This document shows, one piece after another, positions 11,036 to 23,492 of a DNA stretch of 64,000 bases (its first letter is position 1; each line of letters begins with the position of its first letter). Location: NCBI GenBank assembly GCA_936450465.1, contig OW388297.1:48953630-49017629 (forward strand), written 5' to 3'. Origin of the DNA: Gibbula magus. Taxonomy: Eukaryota; Mollusca; Gastropoda; Trochida; Trochidae. Made by a program: the position numbers and the translations under genes. The notes beneath the pieces were generated by a model. It saw only the letters and a program-made list of their open reading frames with translations, searched no databases and was not told the origin of the DNA.

Positions 11036-11182
11036 CAGGAAACGGAACTTGGATAAGCTAACACTGAAATCATTATTATGAGGTCATTACACACAGACAC
11101 ATCGTCAACCGTCAGCTAAACCACTCGCCCACTGAAAGTGATCTTTTGACTTTTAACAAACATCAACAAATTCTTCAAGGAC

Positions 11183-12060
<878 letters not shown>

Positions 12061-12080
12061 AAATTGAGTGAGATTTAGAG

Positions 12081-12220
12081 AATAACCAACGAGGTACGAG
12101 TGATTACGGGAAATATCCATGAGTCTAAATAATGTTCAGCCACGAGCTTTAGCGAGTGGCTCTGAACATTATTTAGACGAGTGGATATTTCCCGTAATCA
12201 CTCGTACCGAGTTGGTTATT
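12081..12220 (+). repeat. Long hairpin element D
   Basis: Box pairs: CGAG 12090-12093 with 12208-12211; TGAG 12120-12123 with CGAG 12178-12181; CGAG 12143-12146 with 12153-12156. The apex loop is TTTA inside GC/GC. Spacing is 26/26 nt then 19/21 nt. Arm sequence is unrelated to the other elements. Confidence 0.88.
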
Positions 12221-12226
12221 CTATAT

Positions 12227-12489
12227 ATTACCCATTATGCAATTAAATTGACCAAATTACGCTTTGTTATAATTACATTTTCATGTTGGGCGGCTGCTGT
12301 GAAGGACCCGTCGCCACAGTAACATTGTGACGTCATAAGATAATTCGTCGCGTCAGACAATTGTTTTATGACGTCATAGTCATTCTTTCTCCGGGAAACC
12401 GACCAATCAACGTTGAGAATCACTTGAAAGCACATGTGCAAATATCACAAAAATAATCACCTGTGTCTTCTCACCCGTATGGGTAATAT
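12227..12489. repeat. CRE-module miniature element next to hairpin D
   Basis: Inverted termini TATATTACCCAT and GTATGGGTAATATA. Interior TTGTGACGTCATAA and TTTTATGACGTCATAG. Same layout as 8331-8545. Confidence 0.75.
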
Positions 12490-12740
12490 ATTCAAGATAT
12501 CGCTACAATCAAATCGTCACAATCCTACTACATCATCAGTTAATGGCAACGCAAGACTGCTGACAATGTTATGACGTCACAGAGTTGATAACGTAACAAT
12601 GTTATGATGCCACAATGCTGATGACGTCACAATGCTATGACATCACTGAGCTCACTGCTGAAGTAGTCAAATGGCAGTTTTGTGTTGCAGATATGTTCAT
12701 TATATTGCCATAATTATTGAAGAATGACTTTAAATGATAC
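12486..12740. repeat. R1 CRE-bearing miniature element, copy 4
   Basis: Begins with AAGATATCGCTACAATCAAATCG and ends near GACTTTAAATGATACATAAAA. TGACGTCA-like octamers at 12571-12650. Followed directly by hairpin F copy G. Confidence 0.65.
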
Positions 12741-12746
12741 ATAAAA

Positions 12747-12868
12747 TCTCACCCTCGTGTCTTCTGATATTAAATATATCAACACTCGTTGATTAAAGAA
12801 AAAATAAATTTGTAATTTTAATCAACTCGTGTTGATATATTTGATATCAGAAAACACTTGGTGAGATT
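12747..12868 (+). repeat. Hairpin F copy (element G) with degenerate apex
   Basis: Arms match element F (TCACCCTCGTGTCTTCTGAT left, TGATATCAGAAAACACTTGG right) but the inner arm and apex are replaced by an A/T-rich segment, so only the outer stem is intact. Confidence 0.75.
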
Positions 12869-12971
12869 CTCTAATATACACATAATTTACAAAAAGACAA
12901 TGACACCTGTCAAATTTGAGTAAGATACGAATATTAAGAAATCGCATAAATGACATTTGTTTTAGAGACGA

Positions 12972-13006
12972 CATAATGGTGGTATAGGCCACAACCACCA
13001 TTATAC
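12972..13006. repeat. Short inverted repeat
   Basis: ATAATGGTGGT and ACCACCATTAT separated by a short loop. Function unknown. Confidence 0.6.
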
Positions 13007-13009
13007 CAC

Positions 13010-15870
13010 ATGCGTTAACTTGCCTACCATATGTACTTATAGAATATGAAAATGTTATAAGCTGAAATAAAATAAAATAAAAAATGAAAAAGGATACAAG
13101 AAAACTGGGATTCGATCTCTGAATCTCAAGTTGTAGAGAAGACAGATATGCATGATCAACATTACATCGTTTTTAAGTACTGGCGTTTGTATAATGTAAT
13201 CTATCGAGCAATGTCAATCCCCAAGGCAGAACTCAAACAACCCATATACATGTATGAACCAAAAATCCATATACAAGTAGCACTTTGGCTGGTGTTTATG
13301 TACAAATCAATTTTTTTAATAAAACAGCAATTTACCTTATCAGTACCGGAAACACCCGAACACTGGAATGGGAAATTCCGTTATGTACTGACGTCAGTTA
13401 AATGGCGTAAAACATGTACATGTACTTCGTGCGAACATGGGTTAGGCTTGAAATCAAAGACTCGTTTTACTGATTTAAAAGGTAAGGTTACATTCTTAAG
13501 AAAATGACAACTGGCAATTTTTCTTTACAGGATGGATTTTGCTGAGTTGAAGCAGTGACATTTTGCAGTCACAAGAATATAAGAGACGAAAATAACTTGC
13601 ATGAATAGTTATCATAACATTTCATTTAAATCCTACGAAAGTTATCAGCTACATATATCAAAACATGTTCTTTGTGCAATTCATAACATAATGTATATTA
13701 ATATTTCAATATCAAGATATATAAATCAAACGAAACGATAATAATCAGTTACGTATCAAGTTTGCTATTCATACATGTTTTGGCACTGATCCAACGAATA
13801 ATGCATGATCGATATAAACAGCGCGATCTATATCGGTACTACTAGATATGAAATCAATACGATCCACAGCTATGTTAACGTTGTTGGTGAACATGTAGTC
13901 AAGTTAAGGTGTTTACTGTATGAAAGGCACGCGACCCATACACACACGAGCTGAAGAAGTATAAAATCGTTTTTGATATTTACATACATGTATATATCTA
14001 AGGGTATACATGTATGTGTATTGTTTGTTTTTCAAGAATTTCTCTTTCTGTTAATGAATGTGTTATGTGCAATTGATCAATTTACACGTTCATTATCAGT
14101 TTGCAACAGGGATACATATATAATTATATAATATACATAAATTGCTTTTTTTTACTAAGGAATGACCTGGTATAGCTTATGTCCGATGATAAGGGCATGA
14201 ATGTGTGAAGTGAGTTTTATTCTCTACATTTAGGGTACCTAAAGAGCAATATTTCTTTCCTCATAAACATTAAAGTAACAGATTAAACGATATTTACGAA
14301 TATAGTTTTCAAACAATATGTTGTAATTATTAATATATTTTTCTTGACTGAGGTACAATTTTAAAGGTCCTCATAGCATATTCATATCGATAGGAGCGTG
14401 AAATTAAAGTAAATTTCCATCACTGATCGAACATTTCTATTGATCTAAATAGAAACTCTATCTGTTGAAAATATATCTGTTCACGCCACAATAGCCATAC
14501 GAAAGCCAACTAATAAGAAGACTGATATCAGCTGTCAAGGTATATTTTCCAAATTATTCATATTTGAAAGAATATTGTAAGTATTTTGGCAGTATTTGCC
14601 AATGCATCTTTAGAATATAAAAACAAAATATTAATCATAGTATTTGAGAATTGATATACACCGGAAATCTGACAAATACACCAATTACATATCATATACA
14701 ATTTGATGTCTTTCAGCTTACTTTGAGGTACTTTTTACAGGATTACAGGCTAAACGATTAACTAACCCCATATTTCAGATCCATACGACACATAAGAATC
14801 TTGTAAATATAGAACTTTATGATCATAAGTTGGTAAAAGTTACAACTAATCGAAGCTTGTTCAGTGTTGATATTTAGAGGATAGTTTGTGCATTGTTTGT
14901 TTATGTCGAGTCGGTCTCCCCTGGCAAGTGTCGGTTGAACACTACTATGTATACTATACAATGTTCCAACCTGTCAGTTCCATTTATAGATCATTGTGCT
15001 AGTTTTAGTTTAGTAGAACAAAGATCAATACATATACGCCTAAGGTGTCATATTTGTGTCATTTTGGAGGTAATTCTTTTCTCAGGGAAACCTCCTTTCA
15101 AGGCCATTCGGAACTGCCTTTGGCATTCTATCGAATATCCCTGGCCCTGAAAGTAGACTTTAACGTGAATTGTTAATTCCGGAATAACCTCATTTGATGG
15201 TTTAATTTAAATCACAGAACAAATCGAAAATGATTCTAAGTTAAAATTTCACACTTGATATGATGAGATTCGAACGTGCATCCCCTCTCTCTACTATCAC
15301 GGGCCACAAATGACCTGACAATGAAACGTTTAACAACTCTATCTATAGTCACGTTACCTTAACCTCAATATAACGATAGTAAGGGAGACATGCTCTTTGT
15401 AAAGCGTGAGATTCACGAGCTTTTCGCGGAAGTCGAACCGTCCCCGGCTTCGTTTGCGTGATACGTTTTTTGTTCACGGCATGGCTATGTCATTTCATAG
15501 GAAACATGTTTCATAATTAACAAGAAAAGCCTTTAAAAAGGCAAGCTTGGGGCACCTGGGTAGATGTAGTGTATGGAACGTGAGGCGGTGATTTGTTAGT
15601 GGGAGGTGATTCCAGGTGAATATGGGTGCTGGATATGGATTGGATGGATGTCCGACAATGTATGATGAAAGCGTTGAGGAAGAACTAGTCTAACATTCAG
15701 CCTCTGAAATGAATTTTGTTGTACACATTTTTAAAAAGATTAAGAAACAAATTATAATAAAAAGGAGCCTCTGAGATGTGTTCATTTTAACTGAGCTCAG
15801 AGTCTTGTTGTAGACTTGCCTAGGCGCTTAAAATATTAAGGGGTCTGGATGACAGACTAAGGAAGAACAT
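13010..15870. other. Gene-free AT-rich stretch
   Basis: An open frame at 13148-13507 lacks any domain I recognise. A phrase like GGATTCGATCTCTGAATC (about 13109) and GATTCGAACGTGCATCC (about 15267) look like tRNA-type B-box remnants, perhaps SINE relics. Nothing else is supported. Confidence 0.35.
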
Positions 15871-15878
15871 ACAATTAA

Positions 15879-16367
15879 AGGTACATCCATTGTGTTGTTG
15901 GGGTCACATATTGCAAACGTTATAAATGGTGATACTTTATCGAGAAGTACCGACTGTTACCGAAAATTACCATTTTGGTGATAGTAGACTTAGCATATTG
16001 ACGATATGAAGATAAAAGAAGTGATTTCTGAACGAAAACCGGACAATGCACAGCGTGTGGCGCGCGTCAATGAGTCAAACGTAATTTTGAAATCTTATTT
16101 ATAACAGACAAAAAGACAAATTTGAGTTGATAATGTTTAATAGGTAATATAACCACTGTGCATATAAATGGGACATGCAGTTTCGGTTTCTGCACATGCA
16201 CAATGATGTTACTCAATTTTAATTGGAAACTAGTAACTATGATATATTTGGCGAGTGGGGATAAATATGCAAGCTGAGTGAATTTATTTGTATTGTAGAC
16301 AGCACATGTGGTGAGTTGGAACGTATCAAAGCCAAATAAAAATTTATGAAACACAATGGATGTACCT
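15879..16367. repeat. TTAA-flanked miniature element (AGGTACATCC family), copy 1
   Basis: Left TTAA (15875-15878) then AGGTACATCCATTGTG; right CACAATGGATGTACCT then TTGA (one change from TTAA). Homologous over its length to 39217-39692. No coding capacity. TTAA target duplication is the piggyBac-superfamily preference. Confidence 0.75.
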
Positions 16368-16369
16368 TT

Positions 16370-18140
16370 GAGGAAGGAAGTATATTGCGTGAGGAAAAGC
16401 TGAAGGAGTAATTCTATATTCTATTCTATATTTCGGTTTAGCTAGTAATGTATCGGAACCTTCAACAACTGTATGAAACCTTATCTTAATAATTTCACTT
16501 CAAGTAACATATGCAAATTTAATTTCATATTGTCATTAATAAGAGTTCCTTGCATAACTATATCGTTACATTTTGAGTTATTTTTGACATTACAAAGGTC
16601 GGCGTAAGACCTACTCGTGTAACATCTAACAGGTGACGTAAGCTTGCATACACATGTATTACCTGAGATAAATTTTACCCACTCATTCTCAATGAAAGTC
16701 AGTGCACAAGTAAATATATCCATTTTACAAAATTCGAAAGTCTGCATAAGAAGTCCTGATCATAACATGTCAATATATCTTATTTTGAAGAATTTTCTGT
16801 AACAAATTAGAGCCTAATTAACTATTAACATAGGATTTGAATGTTATATACATGTATATTTGTCTTAATGTCTAGATCAAGTTTTATTTGTTAGAAATTT
16901 ATAGACTGGCATTTTAGTTGTTTTAAAACTTTTTATTTATTTTTTTTATGATTTATTTTCTCTCCTTAGAATTACCCTTTGTATCCTACGCTTTGTATAA
17001 ATAATGCAATATCACATGTTTACAGTCAATTATCACAAAGACCTCGATCGGATGTATTATTCCAAAAAGGTATCACCGAAAGGATTCGGACTTGTTCTAA
17101 CCCTAAGGACAAAATGTAACGGGAGTTCCGAACAGCAACCAACGCACAACACAACACAACACCGTGTGTTATCATATCAATGTAAAGCTCTCAAACAAAT
17201 ATGTCAATTTACCGTGTGGCGATTATTCTTTTAATTTTTAGATTTTAATCTATGGAGACCAACTCTATTACATTGCCTTCGCTAACTCGACATCAGCAAC
17301 ATTTTGGAAAAGTAGGTCAGTGGCTATGTTTGATTCGTTTCATCGGCATATACACCGACCAAGTGACCGGAGGACATGCACCGTTCTGAAGCCAGGCTTA
17401 AAGTGTATCGGCGTACAAACAGAAAGACGTCATCATCCCTTAAACTAGCTTAAATTAACATGTCATTTAAATGAGAAAACTTTAAAAAAAATAACTTCCA
17501 AACATGAATTGACATTTTCTTAGCGTGTTAGGCATTGTTTTAAAGAACCAGTATTATTCTTAAATAAATCACTTCGTCAAAGTATCTAGTTGTCAAATGC
17601 AAAGTCAAAGAAAATATAGTTATTAAATGTCGCATGGATAGCATTTGTACGCCATTATACGCCACCTTCGCCTGTCATTTCAAACCGAAGCATTCGGATT
17701 ACGCCTTAGGCGTACTCCGGTTTCACCATTTTCGGCGGCGTATGCCGTGTGTTGCGCCGGGTTCCGAATCAATCATAACCAGTAAAACTGTTAACCAAAC
17801 GGAACGTAGTTTCCGATTCTGGAATGCCAAATAATGTACTTTACTTATAGAAAAGCGCTTTGTTACTTGTGATATTGATTTGAATTGCAGATTACAAGTT
17901 TATCATTGATTCTAATGAAACATTGAAGAACAATTCTATCTATATGACAAATATTGATAATCAAAATCCACATTTGTTTGTGCCAATTATTTCGGATTAC
18001 CCACAATGTCACGTGGTTCATAATTTGCTACAGCTTTGGTCATTGGTCAATAGAATTTCAAAGATACTAAGACAACGCATATCATTGGCTGAAGGTTCTA
18101 TTTGAAAATTCCAACAGTATATAGGGAGAAATTCACCTTA
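16370..18140. other. Gene-free AT-rich stretch
   Basis: No supported exon or structured RNA. Small open frames (16481, 17004, 17634) lack domains. Confidence 0.3.
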
Positions 18141-18145
18141 TTACT

Positions 18146-18172
18146 GCTTGGGGCGTATGCGCCCCAAGCAAT
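18146..18172. repeat. Short GC-rich perfect hairpin
   Basis: GCTTGGGGCG and CGCCCCAAGC around a TATG loop, just left of hairpin H. Confidence 0.7.
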
Positions 18173-18212
18173 AACCGATTTTGATAAATTTGTCGCCTTT
18201 TCCTTCGCTTTG

Positions 18213-18358
18213 TATGACAGATATAACACTCTCCCTCGGTTTTCGTTGAAAATGTAAACATTCGGGGTCGGGAGAACCCTTTGGCCTTAGGCCCGCGGGT
18301 TCTCCCTCTCCCTCATGTTTACATTTCAACTAAAACCTCAGGAGAGTGTTATATCCTT
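18213..18358 (-). repeat. Long hairpin element H (reverse orientation, decayed)
   Basis: Arms ATATAACACTCTCC and GGAGAGTGTTATAT. Read on the minus strand the box pairs are TGAG with CGAG and TGAG with CGAA, 21-22 nt apart, then a GC-rich inner stem around GGCC-TAA-GGCC. Same logic as elements A-F but more mutated. Confidence 0.65.
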
Positions 18359-18419
18359 TTCATAAAAAGAAATTGTGAAACGGGTATATGATTTGTATAG
18401 CCCTCCTGCTCCTTTCAAC

Positions 18420-18545
18420 TCTCACTTCCTCCTTACTCACACTATGTGTGTCAGTCTCTTTCTGTCTCTGTCTATTTCTGTCTCAGTCTATCTGTCTGTC
18501 TGTCTATCTGTCTATCTGTCTATCTGTCTCACTGTCTTTGTCTCA
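18420..18545 (+). repeat. TCTG/TCTA microsatellite
   Basis: Run of TCTGTCTATCTG words. The open frame over it is an artefact. Confidence 0.85.
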
Positions 18546-18997
18546 CGTGAACTAGCCACTTCATATGTTGAAATATATTGATACGTCAATTGAAAATGAA
18601 AACTTAATGATATATGATATATCTAATATAATAATATATGTCCCGTTTATTTCTTTCAGAATCCATTGGAAATGTACATGTAACCGAAGCTCTCAATATC
18701 ATGGACAAAATCGCATATATTGATTTAAATAAAAAGATGAAATATTTTCACAACATAGCTGTATACGGAAATAACGATTAGACAATCATAAAAAGATGAA
18801 TTTATGCACATTTATGAAGAGAAAAGCAAGATAACCTGCATACCAACTTCTTTATTGTGAAAACATTTTGGAGTTTATACATATTCCTTCATCAGGTGGA
18901 TTGTGTATACTGACAATACACTATTTGGTGTTAACAATTCAAATATAGACAAATTATTCAAATCACTACTTCCCTATATTTATGCAATTTTATCAAA

Positions 18998-19543
18998 ATG
19001 AATGGTCCACTAAAGCCATTACATCCAAAATCCCTGCCGGAGTGTATGAAATACCACCTCTACATCAGTTGTGCTGAGGAGGACATCAATGATGTATCTA
19101 GGTGTATTAAAAGATTGTTGCCTTATGGATGCAAATGCGTTGAGTTCTTCAGGGATGGTGCCCCATGTCTGCCCATCTATAGACAGATAGAAAGGTTTCT
19201 TTGTCAGAGTCTCTGGATTGGTTTATATATAACTGATGACTTTTTTAAATCATCCGGGACACTTTTTCAAATTGACGTATTTGTTCACCAAGTCATAGAC
19301 AAGGACAAGCAAAAACGTATTGTTCTACTTGTCAACGACGAATCTGTTACCAAGAAGATACCGGTCATTCTGCAGCCTTTTAAAATAGTGTGTATGTTCA
19401 GAAGAGGTTGGGAGGAAGAGTTGTCTAACATCATCAAGAAGAGACGTAAGTTGACTTTTAACGCTTTTTGTAAAACTGGTGAATACAACTGGTTGGGCAG
19501 ACTATACATGTATACGCCCAGACTTAACCTAGGTCGATCATAA
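18998..19543 (+). CDS. TIR-domain protein
   Basis: The single open frame gives 181 aa if unspliced. Residues 18-150 look like a TIR domain: YHLYISCAEED is box 1 (beta-A), FFRDGAPCLPI carries the box 2/BB-loop RD-P pattern, followed by FLCQSLWIGLYITDDFFKS and RIVLLVNDES. TIR domains mediate signalling assembly in innate immunity, or cleave NAD+ when they have a catalytic Glu. The matching helix here reads SSGTLFQID, with Asp where enzymes usually have Glu, so I infer a scaffold rather than an NADase. A strong donor (GTAAGT) at 19446 would cut the exon at 19445 in phase 1; a candidate next exon at 19915-19962 continues in frame (KPLTHEEITNFCGNP). Whether the mature protein stops at 19543 or continues is not decidable here. 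No signal peptide or membrane segment is seen. Confidence 0.7.
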   Translation: MNGPLKPLHPKSLPECMKYHLYISCAEEDINDVSRCIKRLLPYGCKCVEFFRDGAPCLPIYRQIERFLCQSLWIGLYITDDFFKSSGTLFQIDVFVHQVIDKDKQKRIVLLVNDESVTKKIPVILQPFKIVCMFRRGWEEELSNIIKKRRKLTFNAFCKTGEYNWLGRLYMYTPRLNLGRS

Positions 19544-19914
19544 ACTGCTAATAGGATCGAGGTTGTTCAGTGTGTTCATCCGCACAAACAGCTTCGATGG
19601 TAATATACTTTTCACATTGGTATTTCAGTTGTTCAAGTCCATGTACGTAGAACATTGCTGGGACCCCGGTTTTCATGTCATCATATTGTCTTCCACGGAT
19701 ATGTTCTTTCAGTTTTGGCAAGTGACATCATGCAAACCACATAAGGATGATAAAGGAAGCTCTTTAATTGAACCCACATCAGCCCGTGCTGATTCTTCTA
19801 AAATTGTTTTTGTCTGTACGAGACCTTAAAACTGAAGGAGGTTTTGCATTGGTTTCATGTATGTTGTATTATCATCTTTACCCATGACCATGCGAATTTT
19901 AACTTCTTTTTCAG

Positions 19915-19962
19915 CAAAACCCCTGACACATGAAGAGATAACAAACTTTTGTGGGAATCCAG
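19915..19962 (+). CDS. Candidate second exon of the TIR gene
   Basis: Preceded by CTTCTTTTTCAG and followed by GTAAAA. With the phase-1 donor at 19445 it reads on without a stop and leaves phase 1. Weak, because it is short and unrecognised. Confidence 0.35.
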
Positions 19963-20054
19963 GTAAAAAAGATTACTTAGTTTTGTACACTTCATTCTGA
20001 ACAGCGTGAACACTTATTTTATATCCTCTAAATACTTCGTTTATTTAATTTACT

Positions 20055-20131
<77 letters not shown>

Positions 20132-20407
20132 AAACTACTACTACTACACTACTACTACTACTACTACTACTAATAATAATAATAATAATAATGCTACTAC
20201 TAATGCTACTGCTTCTTCTACTGCTGCTGCTACTACTACTACTGCTACTGCTACTACCGCTGCAGCAATAACTACTTCGACGACCACCACTACTACTACT
20301 ACTACTACTCCTACTACTGCTACTAGTACCACTGCTACTACTACTCCAACTACTACTACTTCTACTACTCCTACTTCTACTACTACTGCTACTACTACTA
20401 CTACTAG

Positions 20408-20441
<34 letters not shown>

Positions 20442-21025
20442 GCTGCTACTATTACTACTTAGACTACTACTATTACTACTGTTACTACTTCTACAACTTC
20501 TATTTCAACCACTATTACAACTACTACTGCTATAACCACTTATACTACTGCTGCTACTACTACTAGAACTACTACTATTACTTCGACTACTACTGCTGCT
20601 GTTGTGGCTACTGCTACTACTGCTGCATCTATTACTACTTCGGCTACTACTACTGCTACTACTACTACTACAACTTCTACTGCTATTGCTTCTGCTACTG
20701 CTACTGCTACTGCTACTGTCGGTATTACTACTTCGACTACTACTACTAATACTACTACTTGTAATGTTACTGTTACTACTTCTACAACTTCTCCTACTTC
20801 AACTACTGCTACTACAACTATTATTACTACTGCTGCTGCTGTTTCTGCTACAACTTCTACTGCCACTGCTACTGCTACTACTACTACTACTATTATTATT
20901 ACGACTACTACTGCTGCTGCTGTGGCTACTGCTACTACTGCTGCATCTATTACTACTTCGGCTACTACTACCAATACAACTTCTACTGTTATTGCTTCTG
21001 CTTCTGCTACTGCTACTACTGCTGT
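20055..21025. repeat. Compound CTA/CTG trinucleotide microsatellite
   Basis: Nearly 1 kb of CTA, CTG, CTT and ACT triplets. Long Val/Ala, Leu and Thr/Ala open frames on both strands are artefacts of the triplet repeat. Confidence 0.97.
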
Positions 21026-21034
21026 GTACATATC

Positions 21035-21076
21035 AATAATATTAACTCGGTTATTTTCAACCATATGGGTAATAAA
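21035..21076. repeat. Fragment of CRE-module element end
   Basis: ATATTAACTCGGTTATTTTC then CCATATGGGTAATAAA, identical in layout to the right end at 8505-8547. It is fused directly to the microsatellite. Confidence 0.7.
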
Positions 21077-21079
21077 GCA

Positions 21080-21840
21080 GTATATTTCTACTATATTGCT
21101 AAAACCACTTCTACTACAAGTGATATCATCGCGTCAAATTCCTTATCCCTGGAATGGATGATGAGCGGTTCGAGGGCGCATCTAAAAGTACTTACATGCA
21201 AAACATCATTGTAATATTTTGCCCATCGATAAAACCGACGTGTGATTGACACATCCAGGTTTATGCAAACTATGCGCAAGTTGTACATCACAATTACATA
21301 ATATTGTGTCAGCATTTGCCTATTACATGATATCAGTTCTTCATTTGATCAGATCACGTCGACTTAACTAAGTTGGTCCGTGGTAAAGTCCCTCCACAAG
21401 CGTACACAGTGGGTGGTCCAGTCTCCGAAGACGTCATACCTCAGCATAAGCACCGAGACGCGAAGGTATAACCAATTGTAACATATTGGAGTTTGTGCGC
21501 AAAATTATAAATGTATATTGCATAATATAGAATGTAACATAGTATAACAAGGTGCTTTACCCACCATTTTCATCATGTTGATTGCTGGCGTTAGATTCGT
21601 CAGTTTCTAGCAAACGTTAAAAGCGCATGTACCAACAAGAATATGTGTCCACTGTCGATATGTTGTGCGTTTGTACATTGTGTATTGTGACCCTCGCGTT
21701 TTGATTAATCAGTTTCATTTATCAATTAATTGTGTTTTCAGTTACTTGTTCTGGCTTTTTAAAGGTCCTGTCTACAATGTACTTAAACTAATTAATTGCT
21801 TATAATGTTTTTATATTATAAATATTATTTTATGTATATT
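21080..21840. other. Gene-free stretch upstream of the microprotein
   Basis: No exon recognised. If the gene at 21849 starts here, its promoter and 5' UTR should lie in this interval; I see no clear TATA or initiator. Confidence 0.3.
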
Positions 21841-21848
21841 TACAGATT

Positions 21849-22346
21849 ATGGCAAAACGAGGACGATTTCAGGTAAAATATTAATATTGTTTGTCGATAG
21901 TGTGTGCACTCGTTCTTTTAAGAACGCTTCAATTTGATATATAATATAGACATATTTCGGCCTTTGTTACTTACATAATGCATCACTTGTAACCCTTATT
22001 AACAAGTATGGTATTTTAATAACACCAGTAAAACATGTTGTAGTATGCATTTGTGCCATTTCTTCAGGTTTCAAAGTTCGAGATTCCGATGGAACACAAC
22101 CCTCGTCGGAAGCAAGAAGCCCAGTCTGCGTCTTCAACCAGGTCTACAGCTTCAACCAGGTCTACAGCTTCAACCAGGTCTACAGCTTCAACCAGATCTA
22201 CAGCTTCAAGCTTCTCTGCAGCTTCGTTCAGTGAAGATTCTGGAATTCCGGACGACCTATCTCAAACGGAGTCCGATGACGATACCCAGACCTTAATGAG
22301 AAGCTATAAAGACATACTTGAACTCCGGTCATCGGGATCTGAGTGA
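21849..22346 (+). CDS. Candidate microprotein with RFxV motif, Ser/Thr repeat and acidic tail
   Basis: Two exons: 21849-21872 (ATG to CAG, then GTAAAA donor) and 22068-22346 (after TTCTTCAG, phase 0), giving 100 aa. It begins MAKRGRFQVSKFEIPME. RFQV fits the RFx[V/I] peptide that docks on the OSR1/SPAK C-terminal domain; that use is inference. Next come four copies of an 18-nt unit coding STASTR (22143-22212), then SEDSGIPDDLSQTESDDD, where DSG followed by Ser resembles a beta-TrCP phosphodegron, and the end LRSSGSE. The small exon is also open in another phase, which would join it to the TIR gene but end early; the present frame gives the more protein-like product. No homologue recognised. 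Confidence 0.45.
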
Positions 22347-22374
22347 GATATAAACGTGTTGAAAAGAGGTTTAG

Positions 22375-22805
22375 TAGTAGCTGACGTTGCATATTTTCAA
22401 ACCTGAATCCCGTATAGAAGTGTGCAAAACTTAATTGAAGTGAAATAATGTCACATGTTGAAAAGACAAACATAGTTGACGTTATAGGATTGCCTAACTG
22501 AATCCTACATTGTATATAGAAGTGCACAACTTCATTGCAGTGAAATAGGACCACATGTTAAAAGAGAAGTAGCTGACGTTGCATATTTTCAATGATTTGC
22601 AATTCTAAATCATATATAGAAGTGCAAAACTTCATTGAAGTCAAATAGGACCTTTTTGAAACGACAGAAATAGTTGACGTTGCATAATTGCAAAAATGAC
22701 TCCTATATAGAAATGTATAAAACGTCATTGAAGTTAAAAAGTACCACATTTTGAAAAGACAAGAGCAGTGGACGTAGCATGTTTTTATCTGAACCTGTGT
22801 ATGCA
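22375..22805. repeat. Tandem repeat of about 90-96 bp
   Basis: About four to five diverged units, each with TGACGTTGCATA, TATAGAAGTG, CAAAACTTCATTGAAG and GTACCACATNTTGAAAAGA-type phrases. It lies just 3' of the microprotein stop and may be part of its 3' UTR. Confidence 0.75.
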
Positions 22806-22809
22806 AAAC

Positions 22810-23340
22810 CTAGAACTTAGAATGTGCCGTGTTGTGCCTCTACTTCCTAATCGATTTACCAATATGTTTGTGATATTGTCCTTCTGGTTGGTCTGAAATA
22901 ACATACCGCATATAAGTCCTTGCATTTCGATGAAATTCATGTACTAGTCACTGTGAATTGGCAGTTCTTCATCGGTTTCATGGCAACACATTTAACGTAA
23001 TCTGGTTTAGTTATTTGTAGTCAGGTTGAAAATGGTAGTGAAACTTTTCGGTATGAATGTGGAATAATATTTTTAATATGTTACTCTAGAAAGGCCTACA
23101 CAGAGTACACTCAAAGCCGACATCGCGTAGAATCATACATACATGTTAGTATAGAGGGGAATCGTATTAGAAGGGCTTTTCGTGTGTTTAGGACTTATTC
23201 GGGAGTACATTAACATGTCGGCTTACATGGAGCTTCGTGTTAGACCTAGTAACCAGTTGTATGAAGGGTTCCCCAACAACGGTGTTAACTGTGTACCTCA
23301 AATGTGTTCCATGTATATTTGAGACCTGTTATTGTTTAAA
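22810..23340. other. Gene-free stretch
   Basis: No exon, repeat or RNA gene recognised. Confidence 0.3.
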
Positions 23341-23352
23341 TATATAGAGAAT

Positions 23353-23492
23353 ACTAAACGACGTCCCGTTTAATAACATATTTAAGAAACGAGTGAGTGG
23401 TATGTATTTAACGAGCGAAAGCGAGTTAAATACACTATCATACCATCTCACGAGTTTCATAAATATGTTATTAAACGGAAACGAGTTTAGTA
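23353..23492 (+). repeat. Long hairpin element I (relative of A)
   Basis: Apex CGAGCGAAAGCGAG at 23412-23425. Boxes CGAC 23359-23362 with CGAG 23482-23485, and CGAG 23390-23393 with CGAG 23451-23454; spacing 27 nt on both arms, then 18/25 nt. The outer arms match element A, but the inner arm differs from A on both sides while still pairing. Confidence 0.9.

Noticed and set aside
13148..13507. 119-codon plus-strand frame
   Set aside because: No recognisable domain, AT-rich composition like the flanks, no splice support.
20144..21161. Long Val/Ala, Leu and Thr/Ala frames
   Set aside because: Translation of a CTA/CTG triplet microsatellite; no splice or domain context.
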